Positions 50,098 to 59,720 of a DNA stretch of 64,000 bases are shown here, one piece after another (the first letter of the stretch is position 1; each line of letters starts with the position of its first letter). The translations under genes were made by a program, and so were the position numbers. Under the pieces are notes generated by a model. It did not search any database. It had not been told where the DNA came from and worked only from the letters and a program-made list of their open reading frames with translations. Source of the DNA: Vandammella animalimorsus (GTDB taxonomy: Bacteria > Pseudomonadota > Gammaproteobacteria > Burkholderiales > Burkholderiaceae_C); assembly GCF_002285285.1 (NCBI RefSeq), contig NZ_NSJF01000004.1, forward strand, positions 248,001-312,000. The letters run 5' to 3'.

Positions 50098-50826
50098 ATG
50101 CTCACACCGTCCGCCCCTGCATCCCATTCAAAAGACCCTGTACTTGGCCGCCCCCGAGCCACTGATGCTGCGCGGCGTGACCGGCGCGCCGACATCCTGC
50201 TGGCCGCCGAGCGGCTATTTGCCCAGCGGGGCTACCACGCTGTTTCGCTGCGTCAGATTGCCGCCGAGGCCAGCGTGCCTCTGGCATTGGTGAGCTACCA
50301 CCATGGCAGCAAGCAAGAGTTGTTTCACGCCATCTTCGCGCACTGGAAGCCAACCCTGGATGCCCGCCTGCAACGCCTAGCCGCGGTGCGCCACCAGGCC
50401 GACGGTGGCAGCGATGCGCTGCCACGCATCGTGCAGGCCTTTGTCGAACCAGTCTTGCAGCTGCGCTCCAGCGCTGAGGGCGAGTACTACGCCATGCTCG
50501 TGGCCCGTGAGGTGGCACTGGGCTCCAGCGATCTGGGCAGCGTGCTGCACGATTTTTTCGATCCCCTAGCCAATGCCTTCATCGATGCATTGCATGCCGC
50601 ACGCCCCCAGGCCACACGCACCCAGGCCGCCTGGGCCTACCAATTCGCGCTGGGCGCGCTGCTGCACCACTTGTGCGACAAGCGCATCGGGCCTCTCTCC
50701 CACGGCCAAGCATTGCCCAACGATGCGCAGGCCGCACCCCTGTTGCAACGCTTCATTTGCTGTGGCATCGATGCCGTGCTGAACCCACCATCCTCCCTGC
50801 CCGTTTCCGAAGGAGATACACCATGA
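50098..50826 (+). CDS. TetR-family transcriptional regulator
   Basis: A 242-residue regulator with an N-terminal helix-turn-helix (RRADILLAAERLFAQRGYHAVSLRQIAAEASVPLALVSYHHGSKQELFHAIF), a helical ligand domain and a C-terminal CefD/YcdC-like part. The start is uncertain: in-frame TTG at 50053 and ATGs at 50068, 50089 and 50098 exist. The last is preferred because the 24-bp palindrome then lies outside the gene. No strong ribosome site precedes any. It overlaps the TRAP receptor gene by ATGA and is probably co-transcribed with it. Confidence 0.87.
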   Translation: MLTPSAPASHSKDPVLGRPRATDAARRDRRADILLAAERLFAQRGYHAVSLRQIAAEASVPLALVSYHHGSKQELFHAIFAHWKPTLDARLQRLAAVRHQADGGSDALPRIVQAFVEPVLQLRSSAEGEYYAMLVAREVALGSSDLGSVLHDFFDPLANAFIDALHAARPQATRTQAAWAYQFALGALLHHLCDKRIGPLSHGQALPNDAQAAPLLQRFICCGIDAVLNPPSSLPVSEGDTP

Positions 50827-51899
50827 AACGACGAACCACGCTGTTGCTCTGGGCTGCTCTGCTGGCCTGGCTGGGATTGACCGGCCACGCTGCGCACGCG
50901 CAGCAAACCATTCGCCTGACCGCCGCTGGCGGCCATCCGCCAGTATTCCTATGGGTCAAGCTGATCGACGAATTCTTCATCCCCGAAGTAGACCGGCGCT
51001 TGGCCGATGCGGGCAATCAGCACCGCATCGAATGGACCCGCGCCTGGGGCGGCACGCTGATCAAGATTGGCGCTGAATCCAAGGGCATTGCCGACGGCGT
51101 GGCCGATCTGGGCTTCGTTGGCACCCTGTTCGAGGCATCGCGCTTTCCGCTGCAAAACGTCAGCTATTACGCGCCTTTTGGCACCGAGAACATCGCCACC
51201 GTCACCCAGGTGGTGGACGACATGCAAGACAGCATCGCCGCCATGGGACAGGCCTGGACAAAAAACGGCCTAGTCTACCTAGGCGGCGCGGCATTGGACA
51301 CATACCACATCTGGACAAACTTCCCCATCCGCTCCGTGGACGACTTGAAGGGCAAAAAAATCACCGCGCCCGGCTCATCGGCCAACTGGATTGCCGGCAC
51401 GGGCGCAATCGCTGTGGCGGGCAACCTGAACACCTATTACGAGGACATCAAGTCCGGGGTTTCCAGTGGCGTCATCACCTTTGCCACGGGCGCCTGGGGC
51501 GCCAAGGTGCATGAAGTGGCGCCCTACATCACCCAGGTCAACTTTGGCTCGCAATACGCGGGCGGCGTGGTCATGAACAAGCGCCGCTTCGAGCGCCTGC
51601 CGCCCGAGGTGCAGCAAATCTTGCGCGAGGTGGGCGCCGAGTATCAGCAGCGCTTTGCCGCCGCACAAACCCAGGCGGCTGCCAGCGTGCTGCAAAAAAT
51701 GGAGGCAGCCGGGGCCAAGATGAGCGTACTCCCAGCCGAAGAACGCAAACGCTGGGCCGATACGCTGGCACCTGTGGCCCAGACTTGGGCCACCGAGCTA
51801 CAGGCCAAGGGCCTGCCCGGCAGCCAGGTGCTGCAAAGCTTCATGGAGGGTCTGAAAAAAGCCGGCGTGCAGCCAGCGCGCGACTGGTCACAGCAATAA
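50823..51899 (+). CDS. TRAP transporter solute-binding protein (DctP family), system 1
   Basis: A 358-residue periplasmic receptor. Signal peptide LLLWAALLAWLGLTGHAAHAQ ends near residue 26. The mature protein has the DctP pattern: EWTRAWGGTLIKIGAESKGIADGVADLGFVGTLFEASRFPL, IRSVDDLKGKKITAPGS and the late QYAGGVVMNKRRFERLPPEVQQIL. A very good GAAGGAGATA precedes the ATG, which overlaps the TetR stop. DctQ and DctM genes follow. The ligand is probably an organic acid, perhaps aromatic, judging from the cyclase and fumarylacetoacetase genes downstream. Confidence 0.93.
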   Translation: MKRRTTLLLWAALLAWLGLTGHAAHAQQTIRLTAAGGHPPVFLWVKLIDEFFIPEVDRRLADAGNQHRIEWTRAWGGTLIKIGAESKGIADGVADLGFVGTLFEASRFPLQNVSYYAPFGTENIATVTQVVDDMQDSIAAMGQAWTKNGLVYLGGAALDTYHIWTNFPIRSVDDLKGKKITAPGSSANWIAGTGAIAVAGNLNTYYEDIKSGVSSGVITFATGAWGAKVHEVAPYITQVNFGSQYAGGVVMNKRRFERLPPEVQQILREVGAEYQQRFAAAQTQAAASVLQKMEAAGAKMSVLPAEERKRWADTLAPVAQTWATELQAKGLPGSQVLQSFMEGLKKAGVQPARDWSQQ

Positions 51900-51926
51900 C
51901 CTGGGCTGCCGCTGCCTGGAGGGCAC

Positions 51927-52481
51927 ATGAGCATGCACACGCACGGCACCACAGACACTAATCAACCGCTGCCTGCAGGCTGGCAGCGGCTCACACAGGC
52001 GCTCAATGCGCTGGGCACACTGTGGATCGTGGCCCTGATGCTGCTGATCAATGCCGATGTGATCGGTCGAGGCTGGCTCGACATGCCCGTGCGTGGCGTC
52101 ACCGAGCTGGTCTCGCTGTCCATCGTCGGCATCGTGTTCCTGCAGCTGGCCGATACGCTGGCAGCTGGGCGCATGACGCGCGCTGACATCCTGCTCGGGC
52201 GCCTGCAGCGCTCGCGACCTGCGTGGGCAGCCATTCTGCAGGCCGTGTACCACCTGGCTGGAGCCCTGCTGATGGGCATCATTGTGTGGGCGGCCTGGCA
52301 ACCATTGGTGGAGTCGATCCGCATCCAGGAGCACATCGGCGCCGTCGGCGATTTCACTGCACCGGTCTGGCCAGTGCGTCTGATCATGCTGATCGGCATG
52401 GGTACAACGCTGCTCACATTCCTGCTGCTGGCACTGCAGGACATGCGCAGCATAGGCAAAGTGCCAAGGAGCATGGCATGA
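51927..52481 (+). CDS. TRAP transporter small permease (DctQ family), system 1
   Basis: A 184-residue protein with four membrane segments (ALGTLWIVALMLLINADVIGRGW; GVTELVSLSIVGIVFLQLAD; AVYHLAGALLMGIIVWAAW; LIMLIGMGTTLLTFLLLAL). The NADVIGRG and GVTELV motifs are typical of DctQ. It lies 27 bp after the receptor gene. Stop overlaps the DctM start by ATGA. Confidence 0.93.
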   Translation: MSMHTHGTTDTNQPLPAGWQRLTQALNALGTLWIVALMLLINADVIGRGWLDMPVRGVTELVSLSIVGIVFLQLADTLAAGRMTRADILLGRLQRSRPAWAAILQAVYHLAGALLMGIIVWAAWQPLVESIRIQEHIGAVGDFTAPVWPVRLIMLIGMGTTLLTFLLLALQDMRSIGKVPRSMA

Positions 52482-53806
52482 GCGCCATCACGGTAGCCGC
52501 CCTGTCGCTGCTGTGCATGCTGGCATTGATCTGGGCCGGCATGCATGTGGCCGTGGCGCTGGGCCTGATCTCCTTCATCGGCGTATGGCTGATCCGAGGT
52601 GACCCGGCCATCGCCGCCAACCTGTTGGCGCAGGCCAGCCAGGATGCCATTGCCAGCCACATTTTCGGCGTCGTTCCACTGTTCGTGTTGACGGGGCTGC
52701 TGGTGGCGCGCGCCGATGTCGGCAAGGATGCCTTCGAGGTGGCCAACCAGCTGCTGCGCCGCGTGCGCGGTGGGCTGGGCATTGCCACCGTGGCCTCCAA
52801 CGCGGTGTTTGCCGCCATCACGGGCATTTCCATTGCCTCGGCCGCGGTTTTTACGCGCGTGGCCGTGCCGCAAATGTTGCGCTTTGGCTATCAGCCACGC
52901 TTTGCGGTCGGCGTCGTAGCCGGTTCATCGGTGCTGGGCATGCTGATCCCGCCAAGCCTGCTGATGATCCTCTACGGTTTCCTGTCCAACCAATCGGTAG
53001 GCGATTTGTTCACGGCCGGCATTGTTCCGGGACTGCTGCTGGCATTGGCCTATGCAGTGGGCATTGTGCTCATGGCAAGGTTCTGGCCACACGCCGTCTA
53101 CGCCGCCCGCTCAGAGGCCGCCGATGCCGAAAACCTGCTCTCGCCCACCGCCATGGCCGCCAAGCTGCTGCCCAGCATCGTGCTCATCGCCACCGTGCTG
53201 GGGGGGCTGTATGCCGGCTACTTCACCGCCACCGAGGCAGGCGCCGTCGGCGCAGCTCTGGCGCTGCTCATTGCCCTGGTGCGCCGCAAGCTCACATTCA
53301 ACGCACTGTGGGGCGTGCTGACCGAAACAGGCCACGTCACCGTCTCTGTCAGTTTTCTCATCATCTGTGCCAGCATCTACACACGCATGCTGGCCATGTC
53401 TGGCTTACCGCAGTTTCTGGTCGAGTACATGGCGCAAATGGGGCTGGGGCCCAAGGGGTTTCTGCTGCTTTACGTGGCCATCGTCATCGCCCTGGGCATG
53501 GTGATCGATTCTTCCTCGATCCTGCTGATCGTGCTGCCACTGATGCTGCCCATCGCCGAGCAGTTCGGCATGAACCTGATCTGGTTTGGCGTGGTGACCG
53601 TGGTCGCGGTAGAAATCGGCCTGCTCACACCGCCATTTGGCCTGTCGGTCTACGTCATCAAAAGCACTCTGCGTGAGCCATCCATCGCCTTGGGCGAGAT
53701 CTTTCGCGGCACCCTGCCGTTCACGCTGATGATGTTGGCCGTATTGTTGGTGCTCATCTTTGTGCCACAGCTGAGCCTGCTGCTGCTCAAGACGCCCGGA
53801 GGATGA
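52478..53806 (+). CDS. TRAP transporter large permease (DctM family), system 1
   Basis: A 442-residue transport channel with about twelve hydrophobic segments. Motifs GVVPLFVLTGLLVARADV, ITGISIASAAVFTRVAVPQM, SVLGMLIPPSLLMILYG, TATEAGAVGAALALL and LTPPFGLSVYVIKS mark DctM. Sodium-coupled uptake is usual for the family. Completes a P-Q-M set with the two upstream genes. Confidence 0.95.
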   Translation: MSAITVAALSLLCMLALIWAGMHVAVALGLISFIGVWLIRGDPAIAANLLAQASQDAIASHIFGVVPLFVLTGLLVARADVGKDAFEVANQLLRRVRGGLGIATVASNAVFAAITGISIASAAVFTRVAVPQMLRFGYQPRFAVGVVAGSSVLGMLIPPSLLMILYGFLSNQSVGDLFTAGIVPGLLLALAYAVGIVLMARFWPHAVYAARSEAADAENLLSPTAMAAKLLPSIVLIATVLGGLYAGYFTATEAGAVGAALALLIALVRRKLTFNALWGVLTETGHVTVSVSFLIICASIYTRMLAMSGLPQFLVEYMAQMGLGPKGFLLLYVAIVIALGMVIDSSSILLIVLPLMLPIAEQFGMNLIWFGVVTVVAVEIGLLTPPFGLSVYVIKSTLREPSIALGEIFRGTLPFTLMMLAVLLVLIFVPQLSLLLLKTPGG

Positions 53807-53904
53807 AACCCTTTTGCACCTTGCACGCACAGGCCACACTGGGCAGAGCCATGCTGGCGCCCACCCCAGCCGCCATGATTCATTGACAACAAAGGAACAT
53901 CACC

Positions 53905-54720
53905 ATGCCCCGCCGCTTCGTCGACCTGTCCATCTACCTCGAAAACGATGTCGTCTCGGATCCGCCGGCCTTCGCGCCGCGCATCGAGTATTTCGACCAC
54001 CAGAACTCATTTGGGCAAATGGCGCCTTTCTTTCCCGGCCTGCAGCAACAGGACCTACCCGATGGCGAGGTATGGGCCGTGGAAATGGTGCAGCTGTCCA
54101 CCCACAACGGCACGCATCTGGACGCCCCCTACCACTTCCACAGCACCATGGACAAGGCGCTGGGCGAGAAAAAACGCTCCTGGACCATTGATGAAGTACC
54201 GCTGGAGTGGTGCTTCCAGCCAGGCGTGAAGCTCGACTTTCGACACTTCGACGATGGTTACGTGGTCAGCGCAGCCGACGTGCAGGCCGAGTTGCAGCGC
54301 ATCGGCCACACCCTCAAGCCGCTGGAGATCGTCGTTGTCAACACGCGCGCGGGCAGCCGCTACGGCCAGCCCGACTACGTCAGCAGCGGTTGCGGCATGG
54401 GCTACGAAGCCACCATGTACCTGCTCGAGCAGGGCGTGCGCTTGACCGGCACCGACGCCTGGAGCTGGGACGCGCCCTTCATCCACACCGCGCGCAAGTA
54501 TGCGGCCACTGGCGACGCCAACCTGATCTGGGAAGGTCACAAGGCCGGCCGCGACATTGGCTACTGCCATCTGGAAAAACTGCACAACCTGGAGGCATTG
54601 CCGCCCACTGGCTTTTTCATCAGTTGCTTCCCACACAAGATCCGTGGCGCATCGGCCGGCTGGACCCGCGCAGTGGCCATTTTTGACGACGCACTGCAGG
54701 AGACGACCGATGGCGCTTGA
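53905..54720 (+). CDS. Cyclase-family metal hydrolase (kynurenine formamidase-like)
   Basis: A 271-residue member of the cyclase/KynB-like family (PF04199 type). The metal-binding motif is STHNGTHLDAPYHF at about 68-81; other conserved parts are the RAG(S) strand VVVNTRAGSRYG, GTDAWSWDAPF and the C-terminal SCFPHKIRGASAGWTRAVAI. Members hydrolyse N-formyl or carbonyl substrates, or cyclise intermediates. It follows the TRAP genes by 98 bp and overlaps the fumarylacetoacetase gene by 11 bp. A role in the same catabolic route is inferred; the substrate is unknown. Confidence 0.88.
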   Translation: MPRRFVDLSIYLENDVVSDPPAFAPRIEYFDHQNSFGQMAPFFPGLQQQDLPDGEVWAVEMVQLSTHNGTHLDAPYHFHSTMDKALGEKKRSWTIDEVPLEWCFQPGVKLDFRHFDDGYVVSAADVQAELQRIGHTLKPLEIVVVNTRAGSRYGQPDYVSSGCGMGYEATMYLLEQGVRLTGTDAWSWDAPFIHTARKYAATGDANLIWEGHKAGRDIGYCHLEKLHNLEALPPTGFFISCFPHKIRGASAGWTRAVAIFDDALQETTDGA

Positions 54721-56029
54721 CTTCACACACGACCCGGCAGCGCGCAGCTGGCTGGCCAGCGCCAACGACTGCCACAGCGACTTCCCGCTGCAAAACCTGC
54801 CCTTTGCCGTGTTGCGCCCGCGCGGCACCGATGGCCCCTGGCGCGGTGCCGTCGCCATCGGCGACCAGGCATTGGATCTGGCCGCGCTGGTGCGCACTGG
54901 GCAGTGCACTGGCGCTGCAGCCGACGCCTTGCAACTGGCTGCGCGCCCAGCGCTGAACGACTTCATGGCCGCTGGCACCGATGCTTGGCGCACATTGCGC
55001 CAGACACTTTTCACACTGCTGGAAGCCAGCGCCCCGCACGCCAGTATCGCCATGCTGCGCAGCTGCCTGCTGCCCCTTGATGACGTGGAGTACACCCTGC
55101 CCAGCCAGATTGGCGACTACACAGACTTCTACACTTCCATCCATCACGCGCGCAACGTGGGCCGCGTCATTCGCCCACACGATCCGCTCACTCCCAACTT
55201 CCAATGGCTGCCCATCGCCTACCACGGTCGCGCCTCCAGCGTGGTCATCAGCGGCACGCCATTTCATCGCCCCCATGGCCAGGCCCGCGCAGCCGGTGCA
55301 GCCACCCCCATCTACACGCCCTGCACGCGCTTGGATTACGAGTTGGAAATGGGGTTTTTCATCGGCCCAGGCAACCCTCTGGGCCGCCGCGTGCCTTTGG
55401 CCGAGGCGGAGCGGCACATCTTCGGCATGTGCCTGCTCAACGACTGGTCGGCGCGTGACCACCAGTTTTGGGAAATGGATCCGCTGGGGCCCTTTCTCGG
55501 CAAGAACTTCTGCACCAGCCTGTCGCCATGGGTGGTGACCATGGACGCTCTGGCGCCTTACCGCACGCCGCTGCCTCGTAGCACCGAAGACCCGCCAGCG
55601 CTGGCCTATCTGGACTCGGCCGAAAACCGCGTCCAAGGCGGCATCGACGTGCAACTGGCCGTGCACATCGAAACCGCCCAGCACCGCGCCCAGGGCTTAC
55701 CGCCCGCGCCCGTCTCACGCACCAGCCTGCGCCACCAATATTGGACGGTGGCACAGATGCTGACTCAGCACAGCGTAGGCGGATGCAATCTGCGCCCTGG
55801 AGACCTGTGCGGCACCGGCACAGTCAGCGGGCCGCTGCCGGAGGAAGCCGGCGCGCTGGTCGAACTAAGCCTGGGTGGCACGCAGCCCATCACTCTGGCC
55901 GGAACGGGCGAGACCCGCACCTTCCTGACCGATGGCGATGCCGTAATCCTCTCTGGATGGTGCGAAAAGCCCGGTGCAGCCCGCATCGGCTTCGGCAACT
56001 GCCGGGGCGAGGTGCTGGCCGCCATCTGA
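54710..56029 (+). CDS. fahA: Fumarylacetoacetase
   Basis: A 439-residue enzyme close to eukaryotic-type fumarylacetoacetase, which splits fumarylacetoacetate into fumarate and acetoacetate at the end of tyrosine/homogentisate breakdown. The N-terminal SH3-like domain (about 1-115) precedes the catalytic barrel. Metal and active-site motifs are IGDYTDFYTSIHHARNVG, LPIAYHGRASSVVISG, LDYELEMGFFIG, LLNDWSARDHQFWEMDPLGPFLGKNF and SVGGCNLRPGDLCGTGTVSG. The catalytic H in IHHARN and acidic metal ligands are present. No homogentisate dioxygenase or maleylacetoacetate isomerase gene is adjacent, so the true substrate may be a related diketo acid taken up by the TRAP system. Confidence 0.92.
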   Translation: MALDFTHDPAARSWLASANDCHSDFPLQNLPFAVLRPRGTDGPWRGAVAIGDQALDLAALVRTGQCTGAAADALQLAARPALNDFMAAGTDAWRTLRQTLFTLLEASAPHASIAMLRSCLLPLDDVEYTLPSQIGDYTDFYTSIHHARNVGRVIRPHDPLTPNFQWLPIAYHGRASSVVISGTPFHRPHGQARAAGAATPIYTPCTRLDYELEMGFFIGPGNPLGRRVPLAEAERHIFGMCLLNDWSARDHQFWEMDPLGPFLGKNFCTSLSPWVVTMDALAPYRTPLPRSTEDPPALAYLDSAENRVQGGIDVQLAVHIETAQHRAQGLPPAPVSRTSLRHQYWTVAQMLTQHSVGGCNLRPGDLCGTGTVSGPLPEEAGALVELSLGGTQPITLAGTGETRTFLTDGDAVILSGWCEKPGAARIGFGNCRGEVLAAI

Positions 56030-56119
56030 AATTTGCAGTGAGCCCCTATCTGGCATTCATTCTTGCCAGCTACCAGCCACGCGCGCGCAAGCACTGGCAG
56101 ACCCAGCTCACCACACAAC

Positions 56120-57745
56120 TCAATCTTTCTGCGTCAGCAGCGCGCGGCGGTATTGCACGGCTTCGGCCACGTGGGCGGGCTCGATGGGGCTGGGCGTGGG
56201 CGCGTTGGGTTCGGCCTGGTTGGCCTGCTGCAGATCGGCGATGGTGCGCGCCACGCGCAGTACGCGGTGCATGGCGCGGGCCGACCATTGCATTTGCTGC
56301 GCAGCCGCCTGCAGCAGCTGGCGCGCGGCATCGCTCAGTGGGGCATGTTGCTGCAGGGCCTTGCCTTCCAACGCCTGGTTGGTGTGGCCTTGCCGGGCCT
56401 GGGCGTACTGCACGGCGCGCACCACGCGCTGTTGGATAGTGGCGCTGGGCTCGCCTCCGCCGGCCTGCATCAGCTCCTGCACGGGCAAGGCCTGCACTTC
56501 GATGTGCAGGTCGATGCGGTCCAGCAAGGGGCCGCTGAGCCGCCCCTGGTAGCGGGCCACCTGTTCAGGCGTGCAGCGGCAGGCGCGCGCCGTGGAGCCC
56601 CAATGGCCACAAGGGCAGGGGTTCATCGCGGCGATGAGCTGAAAGCGCGCCGGGAATTGGGCGTGGCGCCCGGCGCGGGCGATGTGGATGGTGCCGGTCT
56701 CCAGCGGCTCGCGCAGCGCCTCCAATGCCGCGCGCGGGAATTCCGGCAGTTCATCGAGGAACAGTACGCCCTGGTGCGCCAAGGAGATTTCTCCAGGCTT
56801 GGGGGGCGAGCCGCCGCCCACCAGCGCCACGGCGCTGGCCGTGTGGTGCGGGCTGCGCACTGGGCGCACGCCCCATTGCTCCCAACGCAATGGCCCGGTC
56901 AGGCTGGCCATGGCGGCGCTTTGCAGCGCATCGGCCGGCGTCAGCGGCGGCAGCAGGCCGGCCAGGCGCTGCGCCAACATGGATTTGCCCGCCCCAGGCG
57001 GCCCGACCATGAGCAGGTGATGACCGCCAGCAGCGGCAATTTCCAGCGCCCGGCGCGCAGCCAGCTGGCCTTTGACGTCGGCCATGTCCGGGTAGCGCGG
57101 CGGCGGATGGCGGGCATCGCCGGGTTGCAGGCGCACCAGGCCGTGGCCGGGCTCGGCATCGGCTGCGGCAGCGTCCGGCCCCGAGCCGCCCTGGCGGAAG
57201 AAAGCCACCGCATCCAGCAGATGCGCAGCACGGTAAACGGTGCAATCGGGGGCCAGCACGGCTTCTTCGGCGCTACCCGGCGGCAGCACCCATTGCAGAG
57301 GCACGGCGGCCGCTGCGCTCGCATCCGCACCGGGGCTGGGCATGGCCGGCGTTGGTCGTGCCAGCACCATGGGCAGGGCGCCGCGCACTGGCCGCAACGC
57401 GCCCGAGAGCGAGAGCTCCCCGGCAAAAGCAAAGCCTGCCAGGCGCTGCGCATCGAGCAGGCCGCTGGCGGCCAGAATGCCCAGCGCAATGGGCAGGTCG
57501 AACCGGCCTGAATCCTTGGGCAGATCGGCCGGCGCCAGGTTGACGGTGATGCGCTTGTTGCTGGGAAATTCCAGCCCGCTGTTGAGAATGGCCGAGCGCA
57601 CGCGCTCGCGCGCCTCGCGCACTTCCACGTCCGCCAGCCCGACCAACGTGAAGCTGGGCAGGCCATTGGCCAGGTGCACTTCCACCGTCACGCCAGGGGC
57701 CTCCAGACCCAGCAACGCCCGGCTTTGCAGTTGCGCCAGTCCCAT
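56120..57745 (-). CDS. YifB-family Mg-chelatase-like ATPase
   Basis: A 541-residue AAA+ protein of the YifB/ComM family. ComM is a branch-migration helicase for natural transformation. Visible: the N-terminal Lon-protease-like region (ALLGLEAPGVTVEVHLANGLPSFTLVGLAD), Walker A GPPGAGKSMLAQRL, Walker B GVLFLDELPEF, sensor segments and the four-Cys NPCPCGHWGSTARACRCTPEQ. The ATG at 57745 is preceded by AAGGAGGAG and starts MGLAQLQSRALLG; an upstream in-frame extension is rejected. Divergent from maf with a 163-bp gap. Confidence 0.93.
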   Translation of the reverse strand: MGLAQLQSRALLGLEAPGVTVEVHLANGLPSFTLVGLADVEVREARERVRSAILNSGLEFPSNKRITVNLAPADLPKDSGRFDLPIALGILAASGLLDAQRLAGFAFAGELSLSGALRPVRGALPMVLARPTPAMPSPGADASAAAAVPLQWVLPPGSAEEAVLAPDCTVYRAAHLLDAVAFFRQGGSGPDAAAADAEPGHGLVRLQPGDARHPPPRYPDMADVKGQLAARRALEIAAAGGHHLLMVGPPGAGKSMLAQRLAGLLPPLTPADALQSAAMASLTGPLRWEQWGVRPVRSPHHTASAVALVGGGSPPKPGEISLAHQGVLFLDELPEFPRAALEALREPLETGTIHIARAGRHAQFPARFQLIAAMNPCPCGHWGSTARACRCTPEQVARYQGRLSGPLLDRIDLHIEVQALPVQELMQAGGGEPSATIQQRVVRAVQYAQARQGHTNQALEGKALQQHAPLSDAARQLLQAAAQQMQWSARAMHRVLRVARTIADLQQANQAEPNAPTPSPIEPAHVAEAVQYRRALLTQKD

Positions 57746-57908
57746 GTGTTCTCCTCCTTGCCGGCTTGCCCCTTTGCCCGCCATCCTGCCCCCGCCAAAA
57801 CGCTGGATGCAGGATGGCCCCTGCAGAAAATTATCCTGCCCTTGGCAGCACGCGGCCAGTGTGCACGCCATGCGCGGCGGGCGCACTGCGCCGGGCGACA
57901 ATCACGCC

Positions 57909-58535
57909 ATGAACCGCCCGACTCCCTCCCCTTCATCCCCCGGCCAGCAGGGCGCTGCCCTGCGGCTGATCCTGGCCTCAACCTCACGCTACCGGCAGGA
58001 ATTGCTCTCCCGCCTGGGCCTGCCCTTCGAGGCCATCGCCCCAGACGTGGACGAAACCCCGCTGCCGGGCGAGGCCCCGCAGGCGCTGGCCCAGCGCCTG
58101 GCGCTGGCCAAGGCGCACAGCGTGGCCGCGCGCCACCCCGAGGCGCTGGTCATTGGCTCCGACCAGGTGGCCGAACTCGACGGCCAGGCGCTGGGCAAGC
58201 CACTGCAGCACGCACGCGCCGTGGCCCAGCTCACGCAGATGAGCGGCCGCACCGTGGTGTTCCACACCGCCGTGGCCGTGGTCTGCCAGGCGCGCGGCCT
58301 GGCGCTGCAGGAGCTGGCGCCGGTGCGCACGCGCTTTCGCCCGCTGGACGCCGCCACCATCGAACGCTACCTGCTTGCCGAGCAGCCCTACGACTGCGCC
58401 GGCAGCGCCAAGAGCGAGGGCCTGGGCATTGCACTGCTGGACGAAATCGCCAGCGACGACCCCACGGCCCTGATCGGCCTGCCGCTGATCCGCACCTGCC
58501 GCCTGCTGCGCCAGGCCGGGCTGGCCATCCCATGA
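57909..58535 (+). CDS. Maf-family nucleotide pyrophosphatase (YceF type)
   Basis: A 208-residue house-cleaning enzyme that hydrolyses modified nucleotides; the YceF group prefers m7GTP. The N-terminal SxxR motif LILASTSRYRQELLSRLGLPF, the catalytic aspartate in the SDQV strand, and the C-terminal SAKSEGLGI...LIGLPLI are present. The stop overlaps the following methyltransferase start by ATGA. Confidence 0.93.
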   Translation: MNRPTPSPSSPGQQGAALRLILASTSRYRQELLSRLGLPFEAIAPDVDETPLPGEAPQALAQRLALAKAHSVAARHPEALVIGSDQVAELDGQALGKPLQHARAVAQLTQMSGRTVVFHTAVAVVCQARGLALQELAPVRTRFRPLDAATIERYLLAEQPYDCAGSAKSEGLGIALLDEIASDDPTALIGLPLIRTCRLLRQAGLAIP

Positions 58536-59428
58536 GCGCGCCGACCACCACCGCTGCGGCCACCGCGCCGCGCGGGCGCCTGCTGCTGGTGCCCGCGCCG
58601 CTGGACTTCGGCTGCGCCGAACAAGTGCCGCTGGAGCAGGTGCTGCCCGTGCACACGCTGCGCGAGGCGGCACAGCTGCGCCACTGGATTGCTGAGAGCG
58701 CCAAAAGCGCACGCGCCTACCTCAAGCGCATCGACGCGCTGTACCCACTGGCGGCCCCCCTGCAAGAACTGCACATCGCCGAGCTGCCGCGCCACATCCA
58801 CAAACAAGGCGACCACGCCGGCGCCACACGGTCCAGGGCCAGCCGCAACGCGGCCGCCCGCCAGCGGCCCGAACGCCACGGCGCCCACGCCACCCGCAGC
58901 GCCAGCGATGGCGACGCTGCGGCCTTTGAGCCGCGCGCGCTGCTGCAACCGGCACTGGCCGGGCACGACATCGGCCTGGTCAGCGAGGCAGGTATGCCCG
59001 GCGTGGCCGATCCAGGTTCCTCCATCGTGCGCGCCGCGCACCAGCTTGGGCTGGCCGTGCTGCCCTTGGTTGGCCCGGTGTCGCTGCTGCTGGCTCTGGC
59101 CGCCTCTGGCCTCAATGGCCAGAGCTTTGCCTTCGTCGGCTACCTGCCGCAAGACGACGCGGCCCGCGCTGCCGCCATCGGCCAGCTCGAAGCCCAGGCC
59201 CGCCGCAGCGGCCAGGCGCAAATCCTGATCGAAACCCCCTACCGCAACGCGCGCCTGTGGCAGGCGCTGCTGCAACAGCTGCGGCCCGATACCTGGCTGT
59301 CCATCAGCGCTGGACTGAGCCTGCCGGGCGCCATCAGCCAAAGCCGTCCGGTGCAGCAATGGCGCAGCCTGGGCGGCGCCTGCCCGGTCGATGGCAAGAC
59401 CCCGGCGGTTTTCACGCTGGGCTGTTGA
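58532..59428 (+). CDS. SAM-dependent methyltransferase, RsmI-like
   Basis: A 298-residue member of the tetrapyrrole-methylase superfamily resembling RsmI, which 2'-O-methylates 16S rRNA C1402. Motifs: LLLVPAPLDFG, HDIGLVSEAGMPGVADPGSSIVRAAHQLGLAVLPLVGPVSLLLALAASGLNGQSFAFVGYLPQD and LIETPYRN, and a GDGKTPAVFTLG end. It lacks the RsmI C-terminal RNA-binding extension. A low-complexity Arg/Ala/His-rich insertion lies at about 95-130. Translation is coupled to the Maf gene. Probably an RsmI paralogue rather than RsmI itself. Confidence 0.85.
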   Translation: MSAPTTTAAATAPRGRLLLVPAPLDFGCAEQVPLEQVLPVHTLREAAQLRHWIAESAKSARAYLKRIDALYPLAAPLQELHIAELPRHIHKQGDHAGATRSRASRNAAARQRPERHGAHATRSASDGDAAAFEPRALLQPALAGHDIGLVSEAGMPGVADPGSSIVRAAHQLGLAVLPLVGPVSLLLALAASGLNGQSFAFVGYLPQDDAARAAAIGQLEAQARRSGQAQILIETPYRNARLWQALLQQLRPDTWLSISAGLSLPGAISQSRPVQQWRSLGGACPVDGKTPAVFTLGC

Positions 59429-59720
59429 GGGCCTGGCGTTGCCGGTGATGCAAGTCGCTGCTGACGACGCTTCACCCTGCCCCCCATCAGTGCCGCTTTC
59501 TCCTCAGATGCAGACGCGGGCCTGCACGCCATCAAAAACCAAGGCCCCTACTATGCATGGATGCTCAATGCCATCATGACCTTGCGCCCTGCGTCCCCCA
59601 GCAAGCTCACACCGCCTCAAGGCACCTGCCAAAAGCCATTGCCTGGCCAGAGACGCGGCAATACCCCACAGGGTTTGCCCCAGTGCCATGTTTATCAAGT
59701 GAACAGCTCGCTATTTCTGA
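59429..59720 (+). other. Intergenic stretch before the second TRAP operon
   Basis: About 290 bp after the methyltransferase gene without a convincing gene or repeat. Base composition falls gradually toward the TRAP promoter. No terminator with T-run was seen. Confidence 0.45.
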
